Made by a program: the position numbers and the translations under genes. 64,000 nt of DNA, taken from NCBI GenBank assembly GCA_963771705.1, contig CAVYUP010000005.1, positions 434,001 to 498,000 of the forward strand, given 5' to 3'. The notes beneath the pieces are model-generated. The model worked only from the letters and a program-made list of their open reading frames with translations. It did no database searches and had not been told where the DNA came from. The DNA comes from DATFVA01 sp963771705 (GTDB lineage Bacteria; Bacteroidota; Ignavibacteria; Ignavibacteriales; Ignavibacteriaceae). The number at the start of each line of letters is the position of its first letter. Position 1 is the stretch's first letter. This document shows positions 53,059-63,285 of this stretch, piece after piece.

Positions 53059-54543
53059 TTATTCATTAACAAATGATGGTCCTGACGTTACTCCAAGTTC
53101 ATTATCAACCTCTTTAGCTCCTCCCTGGTAGGCTTCCAGCGCTGCTGTAGTTTTTTCCAACCGCGTCGCCACAAACCCGGTCAGCACAGCATTACCATCT
53201 TCAACAGCAACATGTATCTTCTGAGCATTGGTAACGGGATTCCAGTAGAGCTGCTGCCGGATATTCTCTTCGATCTCACTATCGCTTTTAACTTCAGCCT
53301 GGGGAGCCTGGTAAGTAATATCATTTTCAACCTCAGTAACGCCCTTAACCGAAGAAGCCGTCTCGCCGGCAATATTTTTCCCGAATTTATTATCAACATT
53401 TCCGGTAAGGAAGATTTTACCGTTCCGGGCTGTAACATCAATTTTAAACTTCTCAACGTAAGGATTTTTAGTAAGAGCTTTAGAAACCCTTTCTTCGAGT
53501 TCCGTACTCTCAGGAATTGATTTCGGCTGGACCTTTAGGTCATTTATAATCTGAAAAACTCCTATCGTACGACGGGCATCTTTTTCCGCGGCATTCTTTG
53601 CCTGCAGATCGGTTACAGTACCTCTGAGCGTGACAGTACCCTTATCAACCATTATATTGACCCTGTCAGACATAATCCTGGGATCGAGGATATAAGCCTG
53701 TTCAAGCGCCGCCTCCAACTCTTTATTTCTTAAAACCCTGTTGTTCTGTGCTGCCTGCTGCGTACTATTCTCCCACCACTGGATTTTAAGGTCATTATCA
53801 TTAACAGACTTAACTCCGTTAACCCATGCATCATCATAGGCCCATTCTTTTTCCGCAGCACTAGCCACATTACCGCTTAAGGAAACATCGCCGTCATCAA
53901 CCGAAACATCAATAAACTGCTGATTCACATAAATATCCCATTTAAGCCGGCTCAGAATATCAGCCTTAATATCCCTGTCAGTCCTGAAAGCTGTGTAATT
54001 GATATTAATATTATTCTTCACATCCCTTACCCCCCTTACTCCTTCCGTGATCTTTCGGCACAGCTGCTTTTCCTGCCAGCTCTGAACCTGACCCGACAAT
54101 ACCACGTTGCCGTTATTAACTTCAGTATTTACCTGGAAGGCTTCAGTAGCCGGATTATTTGCCAGCGCGGTAATAACATCATCTCTTATCTGCGCGTCAT
54201 TCCTCTCAGCCATTGTTACCCTGATGTTATTGACAACCGACACAACTCCCATAACAGATTCAGCAATCTTCGCCGCCCTTTTCTTTGTAAGTATGTTATT
54301 TGTTCTTCCGGAAAGAGTAACCACACCGTTATTTACGCTTACCTTTAATGAATCGGGATTTATATTCGGTGCAACCAGCAGCTCTGTTTTAACTGCTCTG
54401 GCAAGATCTCCATCATTTATTTTATGAGAAGCAGCATAGCCTGTTGAATCGATTTTTTCACCTGCATAAGTCCGCATTGAAATAATCAGCGGAAACAGAC
54501 ACAGCAGAATAATTACCAATCTGATACTTTGAAATAATTTCAT
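53059..54543 (-). CDS. Exported protein with six BON domains
   Basis: A 494-residue protein with a signal peptide (about 1-27) followed by six consecutive BON domains of about 70 residues, each with a 'NNGVVTLSGRV'-like strand and a 'VxGVxxVxNxI' ending. BON domains bind phospholipid or peptidoglycan-like surfaces; OsmY has two and BON proteins of up to six or seven domains exist in Bacteroidota. It likely protects the envelope under osmotic stress. It has a strong AAGGAGG ribosome site. It is divergent from the GH15 gene. Confidence 0.93.
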   Translation of the reverse strand: MKLFQSIRLVIILLCLFPLIISMRTYAGEKIDSTGYAASHKINDGDLARAVKTELLVAPNINPDSLKVSVNNGVVTLSGRTNNILTKKRAAKIAESVMGVVSVVNNIRVTMAERNDAQIRDDVITALANNPATEAFQVNTEVNNGNVVLSGQVQSWQEKQLCRKITEGVRGVRDVKNNININYTAFRTDRDIKADILSRLKWDIYVNQQFIDVSVDDGDVSLSGNVASAAEKEWAYDDAWVNGVKSVNDNDLKIQWWENSTQQAAQNNRVLRNKELEAALEQAYILDPRIMSDRVNIMVDKGTVTLRGTVTDLQAKNAAEKDARRTIGVFQIINDLKVQPKSIPESTELEERVSKALTKNPYVEKFKIDVTARNGKIFLTGNVDNKFGKNIAGETASSVKGVTEVENDITYQAPQAEVKSDSEIEENIRQQLYWNPVTNAQKIHVAVEDGNAVLTGFVATRLEKTTAALEAYQGGAKEVDNELGVTSGPSFVNE

Positions 54544-54717
54544 ATTTAACCTCCTTGATACTTATTAATATTATTTACTCAGAAAGGTATAGGGGAGTTT
54601 GTTATGGGTATCACAACAGACCGGATTTGTGAATCATCTAACACACAAATCATCATCCGGGAAGATTAATCTTCGTACTTTTAATTTCGTAAAAGATTGT
54701 AGAATAAGGACTTAAAT

Positions 54718-56493
54718 ATGCATCCTATTAAAGACTATTACCTCACAGGAGACCTTCATTCAGCTGCCCTTATTTCTAAGAGCTGTTCAGCAGACTGGCT
54801 ATGTTTTCCGAACTTTGATTCTCCCAGTATTTTCGGTTCGCTGCTTGATAAAAACGGCGGAACCTTTAAAGTCGGGATGCCCGATTTCAACGTTGAAAGC
54901 AGCTACCTAGAAAACACCGGAATTGTTGAGTTCATATTTAAAAGGAAAAAAGACGAATTTCATGTACATGATTTCATGGTGCCGCAGGAAGTTGATGAGT
55001 GTAATAATCATTTCTTCGTTCGGAAACTGATTGGTGTTAAAGGAAGCAGCAAAGTAAAGCTGCTTTATGACCCGAAACCAGATTATGCAAGGAAGAATCC
55101 CGACTTCCAGAAAAAGGCTTCCACCATTCAATTAATGGTTGAAGAAAACACCCTGATGCTGCACCTCCCTGAGAATACCCAGGTTGAAAAGGCCGATATG
55201 GCATATGAGCTTACAATAGACCTGGAAGAAGGTGACGAGGTGAACCTGATAATTGAATATATCCATAAAAACCACAACTCTTCATACAAAGGACAGGACC
55301 TTGAAAAATCAACCCGCACTTTCTGGGAAGACTGGGTTGCCAAAGGACACTTTTTCGATTTTCACAAAAATCAGCTTATAAGATCTCTAATAACTCTAAA
55401 AATGATGCTTTTTTATCCTACGGGGGCAATAGTAGCCGCCCCGACAACCTCCTTACCCGAAGAGATCGGGGGGATAAGGAACTGGGATTACAGGTATGTG
55501 TGGGTACGTGACGCGACATACACACTATATGCTTTCCACATAGCTGATTATACGGAGGAAGCAGAGAGTTTCTTCAAGTTTGTTCAAAATATAGCCTTAA
55601 GGCATAAAGAAGAAAATTTTGACATAAACACTGTTTATACAATATGGGGTGACCGTGCACCGACGGAAGTTGAACTTGGGATGAAGGGATATCAGAACTC
55701 ATCCCCGGTAAGGATCGGGAACAACGCAACCAATCAGCTTCAGCTTGATGTATACGGAACCCTGATTGATGCGCATTACTTTATGGCTAAGAATCAGAAG
55801 GACAATATCATACTCGATAAAAGAGCGATTATGGCTCTGGTTGAAAAGATCAGGATGAAGTGGAAGGACGTTGACAGCGGTATCTGGGAGGTAAGGGGAC
55901 ACCAGTACCATTACACATACAGCAAAGTTATGTGCTGGGTAGGAGTAGACAGAGCCTTAAGAATGAAAGATGACCTGGGACTTACAAAAGAAGAGACTGA
56001 AGATTTGAGGGAACTGCGCAGCGAAATATATAACTGGATATGGGAAAACTGTTATGATGCGAAGAAAGAGAACCTGATACAGTACGCCGGAGGTGAAAAT
56101 GTTGACGCCACGAATTTTATGTTTGTTCTTGTCCAGTTCCTTGACAGGAATGATGACATAACAAAAAAAATTATGGATAATACATTTAAGGAACTCAGCA
56201 AAAACAAAATTTTCATATATCGCTACAGGACAGACGACGGACTTAAAGGAGAAGACAGTACCTTCATCCTCTGCATCTACTGGTACATTTCAGCACTGGC
56301 GATAATGAACCAGATAGACAGATCCTCCTCATTTTTTAATTCATTTGAAAAATATTTAAGCAGTACCGGGTTGATTTCAGAGCAAATTGACGCAGATTCA
56401 GGAGAATACCTGGGTAACTACCCGCAGGCTTTTTCTCATTTAGGGCTTGTAATGTCGGCCTATTATCTTGACAGATATGGAAATAAGGGCTGA
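54718..56493 (+). CDS. Glycoside hydrolase family 15 (glucoamylase-like)
   Basis: A 591-residue cytoplasmic GH15 enzyme of the bacterial type (glucoamylase or trehalase relatives), which removes glucose from alpha-glucans or alpha,alpha-trehalose. The N-terminal beta-sandwich includes 'SADWLCFPNFDSPSIFGSLLD'. The catalytic (alpha/alpha)6 barrel begins with the GH15 motif 'EIGGIRNWDYRYVWVRDATY'. The paired acidic residues are near 'WGDRAP' and 'QIDADSGEYLG'. No signal peptide. AAGGA precedes the ATG. It sits next to other sugar genes. Confidence 0.92.
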   Translation: MHPIKDYYLTGDLHSAALISKSCSADWLCFPNFDSPSIFGSLLDKNGGTFKVGMPDFNVESSYLENTGIVEFIFKRKKDEFHVHDFMVPQEVDECNNHFFVRKLIGVKGSSKVKLLYDPKPDYARKNPDFQKKASTIQLMVEENTLMLHLPENTQVEKADMAYELTIDLEEGDEVNLIIEYIHKNHNSSYKGQDLEKSTRTFWEDWVAKGHFFDFHKNQLIRSLITLKMMLFYPTGAIVAAPTTSLPEEIGGIRNWDYRYVWVRDATYTLYAFHIADYTEEAESFFKFVQNIALRHKEENFDINTVYTIWGDRAPTEVELGMKGYQNSSPVRIGNNATNQLQLDVYGTLIDAHYFMAKNQKDNIILDKRAIMALVEKIRMKWKDVDSGIWEVRGHQYHYTYSKVMCWVGVDRALRMKDDLGLTKEETEDLRELRSEIYNWIWENCYDAKKENLIQYAGGENVDATNFMFVLVQFLDRNDDITKKIMDNTFKELSKNKIFIYRYRTDDGLKGEDSTFILCIYWYISALAIMNQIDRSSSFFNSFEKYLSSTGLISEQIDADSGEYLGNYPQAFSHLGLVMSAYYLDRYGNKG

Positions 56494-56689
56494 TTTTGAT
56501 ACCCATGGGAACTTTCAGGGATAAAAAACTGTTTATAAGGTGTGATCTGAACAGGCGGGTTCATTGAAATCGACGAAATATTGAATTTTTAATCAGAATA
56601 CTTGTTTTTATTTGCCGATGTAATTACTTTTACAGAGCGCAATTTACCCCCTACACAGATATAATAAATACGATAATAAATAACTGTTG

Positions 56690-56932
56690 ATGAGCACTAT
56701 GCCCAAAATAAACCTAACGAACAAACCGACCTCGGAGCAGGTGAGAATCCTCAAAGATTATCTCAGCCGCAGATCGCAGCACGAAGGTCAGGGGGACATA
56801 AAATTGAGCCAGGTCGTTAAAAGATTTAAACATAAATCTTTAATGTCCGACAAGGATAAAATGGCCCATTTCAGAAAGCTTTTAAGGTTGGCTTCTGATA
56901 CAGATAAAACCAAAAAGGAAGAAAATAAATAA
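56690..56932 (+). CDS. Small basic protein of unknown function (80 aa)
   Basis: A short charged protein with 'INLTNKPTSEQVRILKDYLSRRSQHEGQGDIKLSQV' and 'KRFKHKSLMSDKDKMAHFRKLLRLA'. It is helical and rich in Lys/Arg, with no signal peptide. ATGs at 56690 and 56699 are both possible; no clear ribosome site is present. Unknown family. It lies between GH15 and the converging MGH1-like gene. Confidence 0.5.
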   Translation: MSTMPKINLTNKPTSEQVRILKDYLSRRSQHEGQGDIKLSQVVKRFKHKSLMSDKDKMAHFRKLLRLASDTDKTKKEENK

Positions 56933-57113
56933 GGAATGTAGGGGAACGCATTCCTGTTATTCCCGGAAAAGTAAGACGGATTTCTTTTGATGATGCTGAA
57001 TTATCATAGTTATCCCTTACTATATTATTTTTTCCTAAGGTTTTATTTATACTGAAGACATCCGTAAAGATCTGATTATATCTCTCTGATATAACAGGCT
57101 GTCAGCCGGCAGT

Positions 57114-59738
57114 CTATTCTTTACTGCGGGGCTGAAGAAGCTTTGCAATCAGACCTGTCCATCCGGTCTGGTGTGATGCTCCCAGTCCTTCTCCGGTATC
57201 GCCGTTGAAATATTCATAGAAGAGGATATAGTCCTTAAAATGTCTATCATTCTGCAATTTTTCATTTTCACCATTAAAAGGTCTCCTTCCTTCAGAATCT
57301 CTGGTAAACAGCTTTATTAGTCTTTCCGTCAGCTCAGCGGCTATTTCCTCCAGTGTAAAATACTTCTCTGAGCCGGTGGGATATTCAACCTTGAATTCAT
57401 CCCCGTAATAATGATGAAAACGCTGAAGGGATTCAATAATAAGAAAATTAACCGGGAACCAGACCGGACCCCGCCAGTTGGAATTGCCCCCGAACAAGCC
57501 TGTTTCTGCTTCTGCCGGTTCATAGTTAATTGTATAAGAATGGTCACCCAGCTTCATCGAGTAAGGATGTTCCTCATAAACTTTAGAGACAGATCTGATT
57601 CCATGATCTGAAAGAAACTCAGTTTCATCAAGCATTCTGAACAGAAGCCGTTTCATCCTGTGGCCCCTAAGCAATGAAAGAAGCCTCCGTTCTCCCTTAC
57701 CCGGAACATGCCAGTGAGAAACAAGCGAAGCCAGATCCTTGCGGTAATTCAAAAACCAGGAAAGTCTTTCGGAGAATTCAGGGAGAGAGTTTACAATTTC
57801 CGGCTCCAGAACCTCCACAGCAAACAAGGGGATGAGACCTACCATAGAGCGGATCCTGATCTGCCTATCATATTTTTTATCGAGGTAAAGAACATCATAG
57901 AAGAATTCATCTTCTTCATTCCACAAATTAATATGGCGATTGGCAATGTTAGTCATAGCCCCCGCAATAAAGAGGAAATGCTGAAAAAACTTCGAAGCCA
58001 TGTCCTGGTAAGAAGGATTATGCTGAGCCAGTTCGATAGAGATTCTCATAAGGTTAAGGCAGTACATAGCCATCCAGCTGGTAGCATCGGCCTGTTCGAC
58101 GTGTCCATACCCCGGGAGTCCCTCACTTCTGTCGAAGATCCCGATATTATCCAGTCCCAGAAACCCTCCCTGGAAGATGTTTCTATTCTGAGTATCCTTA
58201 CGGTTCACCCACCATGTAAAGTTAAGCAGGAGTTTATGAAAGACTGATTCAAGGAAGTTGATATCCTTTTTACCGCTGGCCTTCTCATCAATTTTATACA
58301 CACGCCATGCGGCATATGCGTGAAGCGGCGGATTAGCGTCAGAGAAATTCCATTCATATGCGGGGAGTTCGCCATTAGGATGCATATACCATTCACGTGT
58401 AAGAAGTACCAGCTGTCTTTTTGCGAAATCCGGATCAACAAGGGCAAAGGGAATACAATGAAAAGCAAGATCCCAGGCAGCGTACCATGGGTATTCCCAT
58501 TTATCGGGCATGGATATTATATCTTCATTGTTCAAATGAAACCAGTCGCTGTTTCTTTCGTTCAGCCTTTCTTCCGGAGGAGCGGGCTGAGCCGGATCAC
58601 CTTTAAGCCAGCGTGAAATATCGTAATGGTAGTATTGTTTGTTCCAGAGCATTCCCGCAAAAGCCTGTCGTTGAATATCTTTTCTCTCTTTATCGGCAAG
58701 CTTTTTCTGGATATCGTTATAGAACTGATCCGCTTCGCTTATTCTTTGAGTGAATACTGATTCGAAATCAGAAAGGAAATCCTCTTGTGTTTTGCTCGTC
58801 AATCTTAGGCGGAAAACTTTATTTGACTTTCCTTCTACCGACGACTTAATAACTATTCCGGCTTTGGTTCCTTCTTTCTCTGGTGAGACAGCCTCAGCAT
58901 TACCCTTAACGATATAATCGTTTAATCCGTCCTTAAATTTACCTTTACCGGGTATGCCGTAAAGTCTTTCAACATTAGTCTCATTTTCACAGAAGATAAG
59001 TTCACCTTCCTCAGCGTAAAGCAGATAGCGGCCCAGGCTCTTATGGTCGGCTTCAATTAAACAACTGCCTGTTTCCGTGAGGCACGGTTTATAATCATCA
59101 TAACCCCATGCCCAGGTATTTCTAAACCACAGCTGAGGTATCAGATAAAGCAGAGCCGTTTCATCTCCGCGGTTATGAGCGGTAATTTTAATTAATATAT
59201 CGTCGGGATCGTTTTTAGCGTACTCAATGAAAATATCGAAATATTTGTCGTCTGAAAAAATCCCCGTATCGATAAGCTCATACTCACGCTCCTTTTTATT
59301 TCTTTTATCGTTTTCCGCGGCAAGCTCAGCGTAAGGATATTGATCCTGCGGGTATTTATAAAGCATCTTCATATAGGAATGAGTGGGCAGGTTATCCAGA
59401 TAATAAAAGTATTCTTTTACATCCTCGCCATGATTTCCTTCAGGACCCGACAACCCGAAGAAAGTTTCCTTCAAAATAGGATCCTTTCCATTCCAGAAGG
59501 CAAGCGAAAAACAGAGCAGCTGCTTTCTGTCGCATATTCCTGCTATACCCTCTTCACCCCATCTATAAGCAAAACTTCTTGAATGATCGTGCGTTGTATA
59601 ATCCCAGGCATCGCCGTTGGCGCTGTAGTCTTCCCTTACCGTACCCCACTCCCGCTCACTGATATAAGGACCCCAGAGCTTCCAGTCCTTCTCCCTTTTT
59701 GAATGTTCTTCAAGCCGTCCTTTTTCTCTATTCATCAT
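57114..59738 (-). CDS. MGH1-like glycoside hydrolase (GH63-related)
   Basis: An 874-residue enzyme of the mannosylglycerate-hydrolase/GH63-like clan, with an N-terminal beta-sandwich and an (alpha/alpha)6 barrel. Family blocks are 'WGPYISEREWGTVREDYSAN', 'EDIISMPDKWEYPWYAAWDL', 'LYEEHPYSM'-like segments and 'FGGNSNWRGPVWFPVN'. Such proteins remove alpha-linked glucose, mannosylglycerate or similar groups. No signal peptide, so it acts in the cytoplasm. The ATG at 59738 and one codon later are both possible. It is divergent from the ABC-transporter genes. Confidence 0.88.
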   Translation of the reverse strand: MMNREKGRLEEHSKREKDWKLWGPYISEREWGTVREDYSANGDAWDYTTHDHSRSFAYRWGEEGIAGICDRKQLLCFSLAFWNGKDPILKETFFGLSGPEGNHGEDVKEYFYYLDNLPTHSYMKMLYKYPQDQYPYAELAAENDKRNKKEREYELIDTGIFSDDKYFDIFIEYAKNDPDDILIKITAHNRGDETALLYLIPQLWFRNTWAWGYDDYKPCLTETGSCLIEADHKSLGRYLLYAEEGELIFCENETNVERLYGIPGKGKFKDGLNDYIVKGNAEAVSPEKEGTKAGIVIKSSVEGKSNKVFRLRLTSKTQEDFLSDFESVFTQRISEADQFYNDIQKKLADKERKDIQRQAFAGMLWNKQYYHYDISRWLKGDPAQPAPPEERLNERNSDWFHLNNEDIISMPDKWEYPWYAAWDLAFHCIPFALVDPDFAKRQLVLLTREWYMHPNGELPAYEWNFSDANPPLHAYAAWRVYKIDEKASGKKDINFLESVFHKLLLNFTWWVNRKDTQNRNIFQGGFLGLDNIGIFDRSEGLPGYGHVEQADATSWMAMYCLNLMRISIELAQHNPSYQDMASKFFQHFLFIAGAMTNIANRHINLWNEEDEFFYDVLYLDKKYDRQIRIRSMVGLIPLFAVEVLEPEIVNSLPEFSERLSWFLNYRKDLASLVSHWHVPGKGERRLLSLLRGHRMKRLLFRMLDETEFLSDHGIRSVSKVYEEHPYSMKLGDHSYTINYEPAEAETGLFGGNSNWRGPVWFPVNFLIIESLQRFHHYYGDEFKVEYPTGSEKYFTLEEIAAELTERLIKLFTRDSEGRRPFNGENEKLQNDRHFKDYILFYEYFNGDTGEGLGASHQTGWTGLIAKLLQPRSKE

Positions 59739-59888
59739 CCATAGCCTGTAAGTATTTCTTTTATAAGTAAAGAACCTTAATTTAAATCAGAGATTTAATT
59801 AGATTTAATATAATAGTTTTACGACTACTTATCTTTGAACCAGAATATTCAAATAATTATTTATAATCTTTAATACTACCTGTGAATT
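59739..59888. promoter_or_regulatory. Divergent promoter region of MGH1-like gene and rbs-type operon
   Basis: A 150-base A/T-rich gap with several runs such as TTTATAATCTTTAAT. It must hold both start sites. No ribosome site is strong for the downstream ATG at 59889, and no clear operator palindrome is seen. Confidence 0.35.
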
Positions 59889-60824
59889 ATGCGTAAAATA
59901 CTTTCATTTCTTACCGCCGCACTTATTTCAATTTCTATTATTTCATGCAATGGGAGCAGCAATAATCCCGGGAAAAGCACCAGGACCATCGGGGTAAGCC
60001 TTTTAACACGGGGGCATATCTTCTACCGTGACCTTGAGGAGGGATTAAAGAAAGAGGCTGACAAATATGGTTATGACCTGGTTATAACCTCTGCAGACTG
60101 GGATCTGGGGAAGCAGATATCCCAGATTGAAGATTTTATTTCCCGTAAAGTTGACGCTATTATTGTTTCTCCCGTTGACTCAAAAGGAATAGGTTCCGGT
60201 ATCGCTGAAGCTAATAAAGCCGGTATTCCTGTGTTTACTGCTGATATTGCTGCAGAAGAGGGGAACGTAGTTTCACATATAGCCTCAGATAATGTGCAGG
60301 GAGGGCGGCTGGCCGGAGAATATATGGCCAAATTGTTAAACGGGAAGGGGAAGGTTGCAATCATTAATCAGCCCGCTATCACTTCTGTGCTTGACAGAGT
60401 TGCAGGGTTCAGAGAAGCGATTGAAAAATATCCGGATATAAAAGTAGCAGCCGATGTGAACGGCCAGGGTGTGCGTGACAGATCGCTGCAGGTTACGGCC
60501 GATGTTCTCCAGGCTAATCCGCAGTTAGACGGTATATTTGGAATAAATGATGACACTGCCCTGGGTGCTCTGGATGCGGTAAATCAGTTTAACAGAAAAG
60601 GTATTTACATCATAGGTTATGATGCTACTCCTCCTGCTGCCGATGCAATTATGAAAGGTTCTCCGCTTAAGGCTGATGTTGTTCAGTATCCGAAAAAAAT
60701 CGGGGTTGAGACTATCGATGTAATTAATGATTACTTTAATCATAAAGATGTTCCCGCAAATGTTCCTGTAGAAGTTGGGATTATTGACAAAGAGGCTCTT
60801 CAGAACCAGAATAACTCCAAATGA
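59889..60824 (+). CDS. Sugar ABC transporter substrate-binding lipoprotein (RbsB-like)
   Basis: A 311-residue periplasmic binding protein of the ribose/galactose type. The signal peptide ends at ISIIS before Cys20, which would be lipidated. The mature domain has 'IGVSLLTRGHIFYRDLEEGLKKEADKYG' and 'DAIIVSPVDSKGIGSGIAEANKAGIPVFTADI', then 'FGINDDTALGALDAVNQFNRKGIYIIGYDATP', all typical of RbsB. It would bring a sugar to the membrane complex encoded next. Its stop overlaps the ATPase start by four bases. Confidence 0.92.
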   Translation: MRKILSFLTAALISISIISCNGSSNNPGKSTRTIGVSLLTRGHIFYRDLEEGLKKEADKYGYDLVITSADWDLGKQISQIEDFISRKVDAIIVSPVDSKGIGSGIAEANKAGIPVFTADIAAEEGNVVSHIASDNVQGGRLAGEYMAKLLNGKGKVAIINQPAITSVLDRVAGFREAIEKYPDIKVAADVNGQGVRDRSLQVTADVLQANPQLDGIFGINDDTALGALDAVNQFNRKGIYIIGYDATPPAADAIMKGSPLKADVVQYPKKIGVETIDVINDYFNHKDVPANVPVEVGIIDKEALQNQNNSK

Positions 60825-62323
60825 CCAATCTTCTTGAAATGAGGGATATCGTTAAACGATATCCGGGTGTAATGGCATTAGACAAGGTTTCAATTGATTT
60901 AAGAGCCGGCGAAGTTCATTGTCTTGTAGGTGAAAACGGTGCAGGTAAATCCACACTAATGAAGGTATTATCAGGAGCAGTCGGGAAAGACAGCGGGGAG
61001 ATACTAATAAACGGATCTTCAGTTGAGTATGACTCTCCCTCAGAATCACAGTCGCTCGGAATCAGCATTATTTACCAGGATTTCAAACTCGTTCCTGAAC
61101 TTTCCGCAGCTTCGAATATCTTCCTGGGAAGAGAAATTAAGGATTCGTTCTTCCTTAATGAGAGGGAAATGAAAATTAAGGCGGAGGAAGTACTCTCACA
61201 ACTGGGCGAACAAATCAACGTGAATCTGCCTGTAAACAGACTAAGCACCGCGGAGCGCCAGATGATCGAGATAGCTAAAGCTATTGCAGGCAATGTAAAG
61301 ATCCTCGCGATGGATGAACCTACAGCTCCGCTGACAAGCAAAGAAATAAAAAATCTTTTCGGGGTTATAAACCGGCTCAAAGAACAGGGTGTGGGAATAA
61401 TTTATATATCTCACAGGCTGGAGGAAATCTTTGATATAGGCAGCAGGGTTACAGTGCTGCGCGACGGTAAGTTTATTCACTCAGCTGATATGAAGGATGT
61501 TGATAAAAATTACCTTATCAGACTTATGGTGGGGCGCGAACTTGCTGAAGAGTATCCCCGGAACAAAGCGGAGAAGGGCGAGGAGATTCTGAGGATTGAA
61601 AACCTGAACTCCGATAAGATCAATGATGTATCCTTCTCCCTTCAGAGAGGTGAGATACTGGGAATAGCGGGACTGGTGGGCGCGGGAAGAAGTGAGCTTG
61701 TACGGGCTGTATTCGGTGCGGATAAGATAAAGGGCGGGAAGATTCTAATAAAAGGGAAAGAAGTAAAAATACATTCTCCCGGTGACGCGATAAAGAACGG
61801 ACTGGCGCTGCTGACGGAGGATAGAAACCTGCTGGGACTTTTTATGAATCTGAGTATCAGGGAAAATATTTCCGTTTCAAGTCTTGATAGTATGAAAGGA
61901 ACTGTATTTCTTGATAGGCGGAAAGAGGTTGCCGAAGCGCAGAAGCAGTTCGATCAGCTTCAGATTAAAGCTCCGTCTGTTGAAACCAGCGTTGAATCAT
62001 TAAGCGGAGGGAACCGTCAGAAAGTTGTGCTGGGCCGCTGGCTTGAGACAAATTCGGATATACTCATTTTTGATGAACCGACATCGGGAATTGATGTAGG
62101 GGTAAAGTATGAAATTTATAATTTAATAAATACACTGGCAGAAGAGGGCAGGGGAATTATAGTAATCTCATCTGAGTTACCTGAGTTAATGGGGATCTCT
62201 GACAGGGTAATGGTGATGTGCGAAGGCAGAATAACCGGGATACTATCACACGAAGAGTTTGCACAAGAAAAAATCCTAAATCTGGCAACAAAATTTTCTT
62301 CAAAGGTAAAAGATGCAGGCTGA
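60821..62323 (+). CDS. Sugar ABC transporter ATPase with two nucleotide-binding domains (RbsA-like)
   Basis: A 500-residue ATPase of the RbsA/MglA type with two ABC domains in one chain. The first has Walker A GENGAGKST at 37-45, signature LSTAERQMIEIA and Walker B 'ILAMDEPT'. The second has a degenerate Walker A (GLVGAGRSE) with signature 'LSGGNRQKVVL' and 'ILIFDEPTSGIDVGV'. It would power sugar import with the permease that follows. It overlaps the substrate-binding gene by four bases and the permease by 11 bases. Confidence 0.95.
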   Translation: MTNLLEMRDIVKRYPGVMALDKVSIDLRAGEVHCLVGENGAGKSTLMKVLSGAVGKDSGEILINGSSVEYDSPSESQSLGISIIYQDFKLVPELSAASNIFLGREIKDSFFLNEREMKIKAEEVLSQLGEQINVNLPVNRLSTAERQMIEIAKAIAGNVKILAMDEPTAPLTSKEIKNLFGVINRLKEQGVGIIYISHRLEEIFDIGSRVTVLRDGKFIHSADMKDVDKNYLIRLMVGRELAEEYPRNKAEKGEEILRIENLNSDKINDVSFSLQRGEILGIAGLVGAGRSELVRAVFGADKIKGGKILIKGKEVKIHSPGDAIKNGLALLTEDRNLLGLFMNLSIRENISVSSLDSMKGTVFLDRRKEVAEAQKQFDQLQIKAPSVETSVESLSGGNRQKVVLGRWLETNSDILIFDEPTSGIDVGVKYEIYNLINTLAEEGRGIIVISSELPELMGISDRVMVMCEGRITGILSHEEFAQEKILNLATKFSSKVKDAG

Positions 62324-63273
62324 CATAAGGAGAGCCCGACTTGTTGAAATAATCAGTGAATTCAGCATTGGTCTTGCTCTAATTGCTGAAATCATATTAT
62401 TCTCACAGTTGTCACAATATTTTTTTACAACAGACAACCTTCTTAATATTTCTCTGCAGGCTTCCATAACGGCTATAATAGCGGCCGGAATGACATTTGT
62501 AATTCTTACAGCAGGGATCGACTTATCCGTAGGCTCACTGGTTGCCTTCGCGGGTATACTTGCTACAAGCGTTATTAAGATTGACCTTCCGGTTTACGTT
62601 AGTCTTACCCTTGGTATCCTTGCCGGGCTGCTGTTCGGTGTTTTCTCCGGGTACATTGCCGGGAGTATTTGTAACCAGGTTTAAGATAACACCTTTTATA
62701 GTTACCCTGGCGTTAATGACGATCTGGCGCGGAGCCTCTTTTGTTTATACTGAAGGAAGACCAATATGGGAACTGCCTGATGTATTTGCTTACCTCGGGG
62801 GCGGACGTATTATCGGTATTCCTGTTCCGACCATCATAATGGTGATAGTGTTCATTATATCTCATATAGTTTTAACCCGAACCAGATTCGGGCGTTATGT
62901 TTATGCCGTCGGCGGAAATCTTGAGGCGGCAAGACTTGCGGGCATAAAAACAAACAGAATACTTATAGCTGTTTATGTTATCTCGGGAGTATTATCCGCA
63001 CTGGCCGGCATACTGCTGGCGTCGAGGATAAACTCGGGGCAGCCGAATGCGGGACTAATGTACGAACTTGACGTTATCGCGGCTGTGGTTGTTGGAGGGA
63101 CGAGTCTTTTTGGCGGAAGGGGAACTATTATCGGGACGTTTCTCGGGGCAATGCTGATCGCCGTCCTCAGAAACGGACTTAATTTACTTAATGTCGGCAG
63201 CTATGTTCAGCAGGTAATTGTGGGCTTAGTAATACTCCTTGCGGTTCTGCTTGATCAGTTAAGAAAAACGTAA
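62313..63273 (+). pseudogene. Sugar ABC transporter permease (RbsC-like) with one apparent frame change
   Basis: The first frame starts at ATG 62313, overlapping rbsA-like, and encodes 'GMTFVILTAGIDLSVGSLVAF' and further helices, ending at a stop near 62684. A second frame, open from 62542, carries 'FVTRFKITPFIVTLALMTIWRG' through to 'LLDQLRKT' at 63273. Joined near 62655-62668 they make a full RbsC-type permease. The total length of 961 bases is 320 codons plus one, so one extra base is present. It may be an inactive gene, a recoding event or a sequencing indel. Operon neighbours look intact. Confidence 0.85.
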
Positions 63274-63285
63274 TAGGGATTTTTC

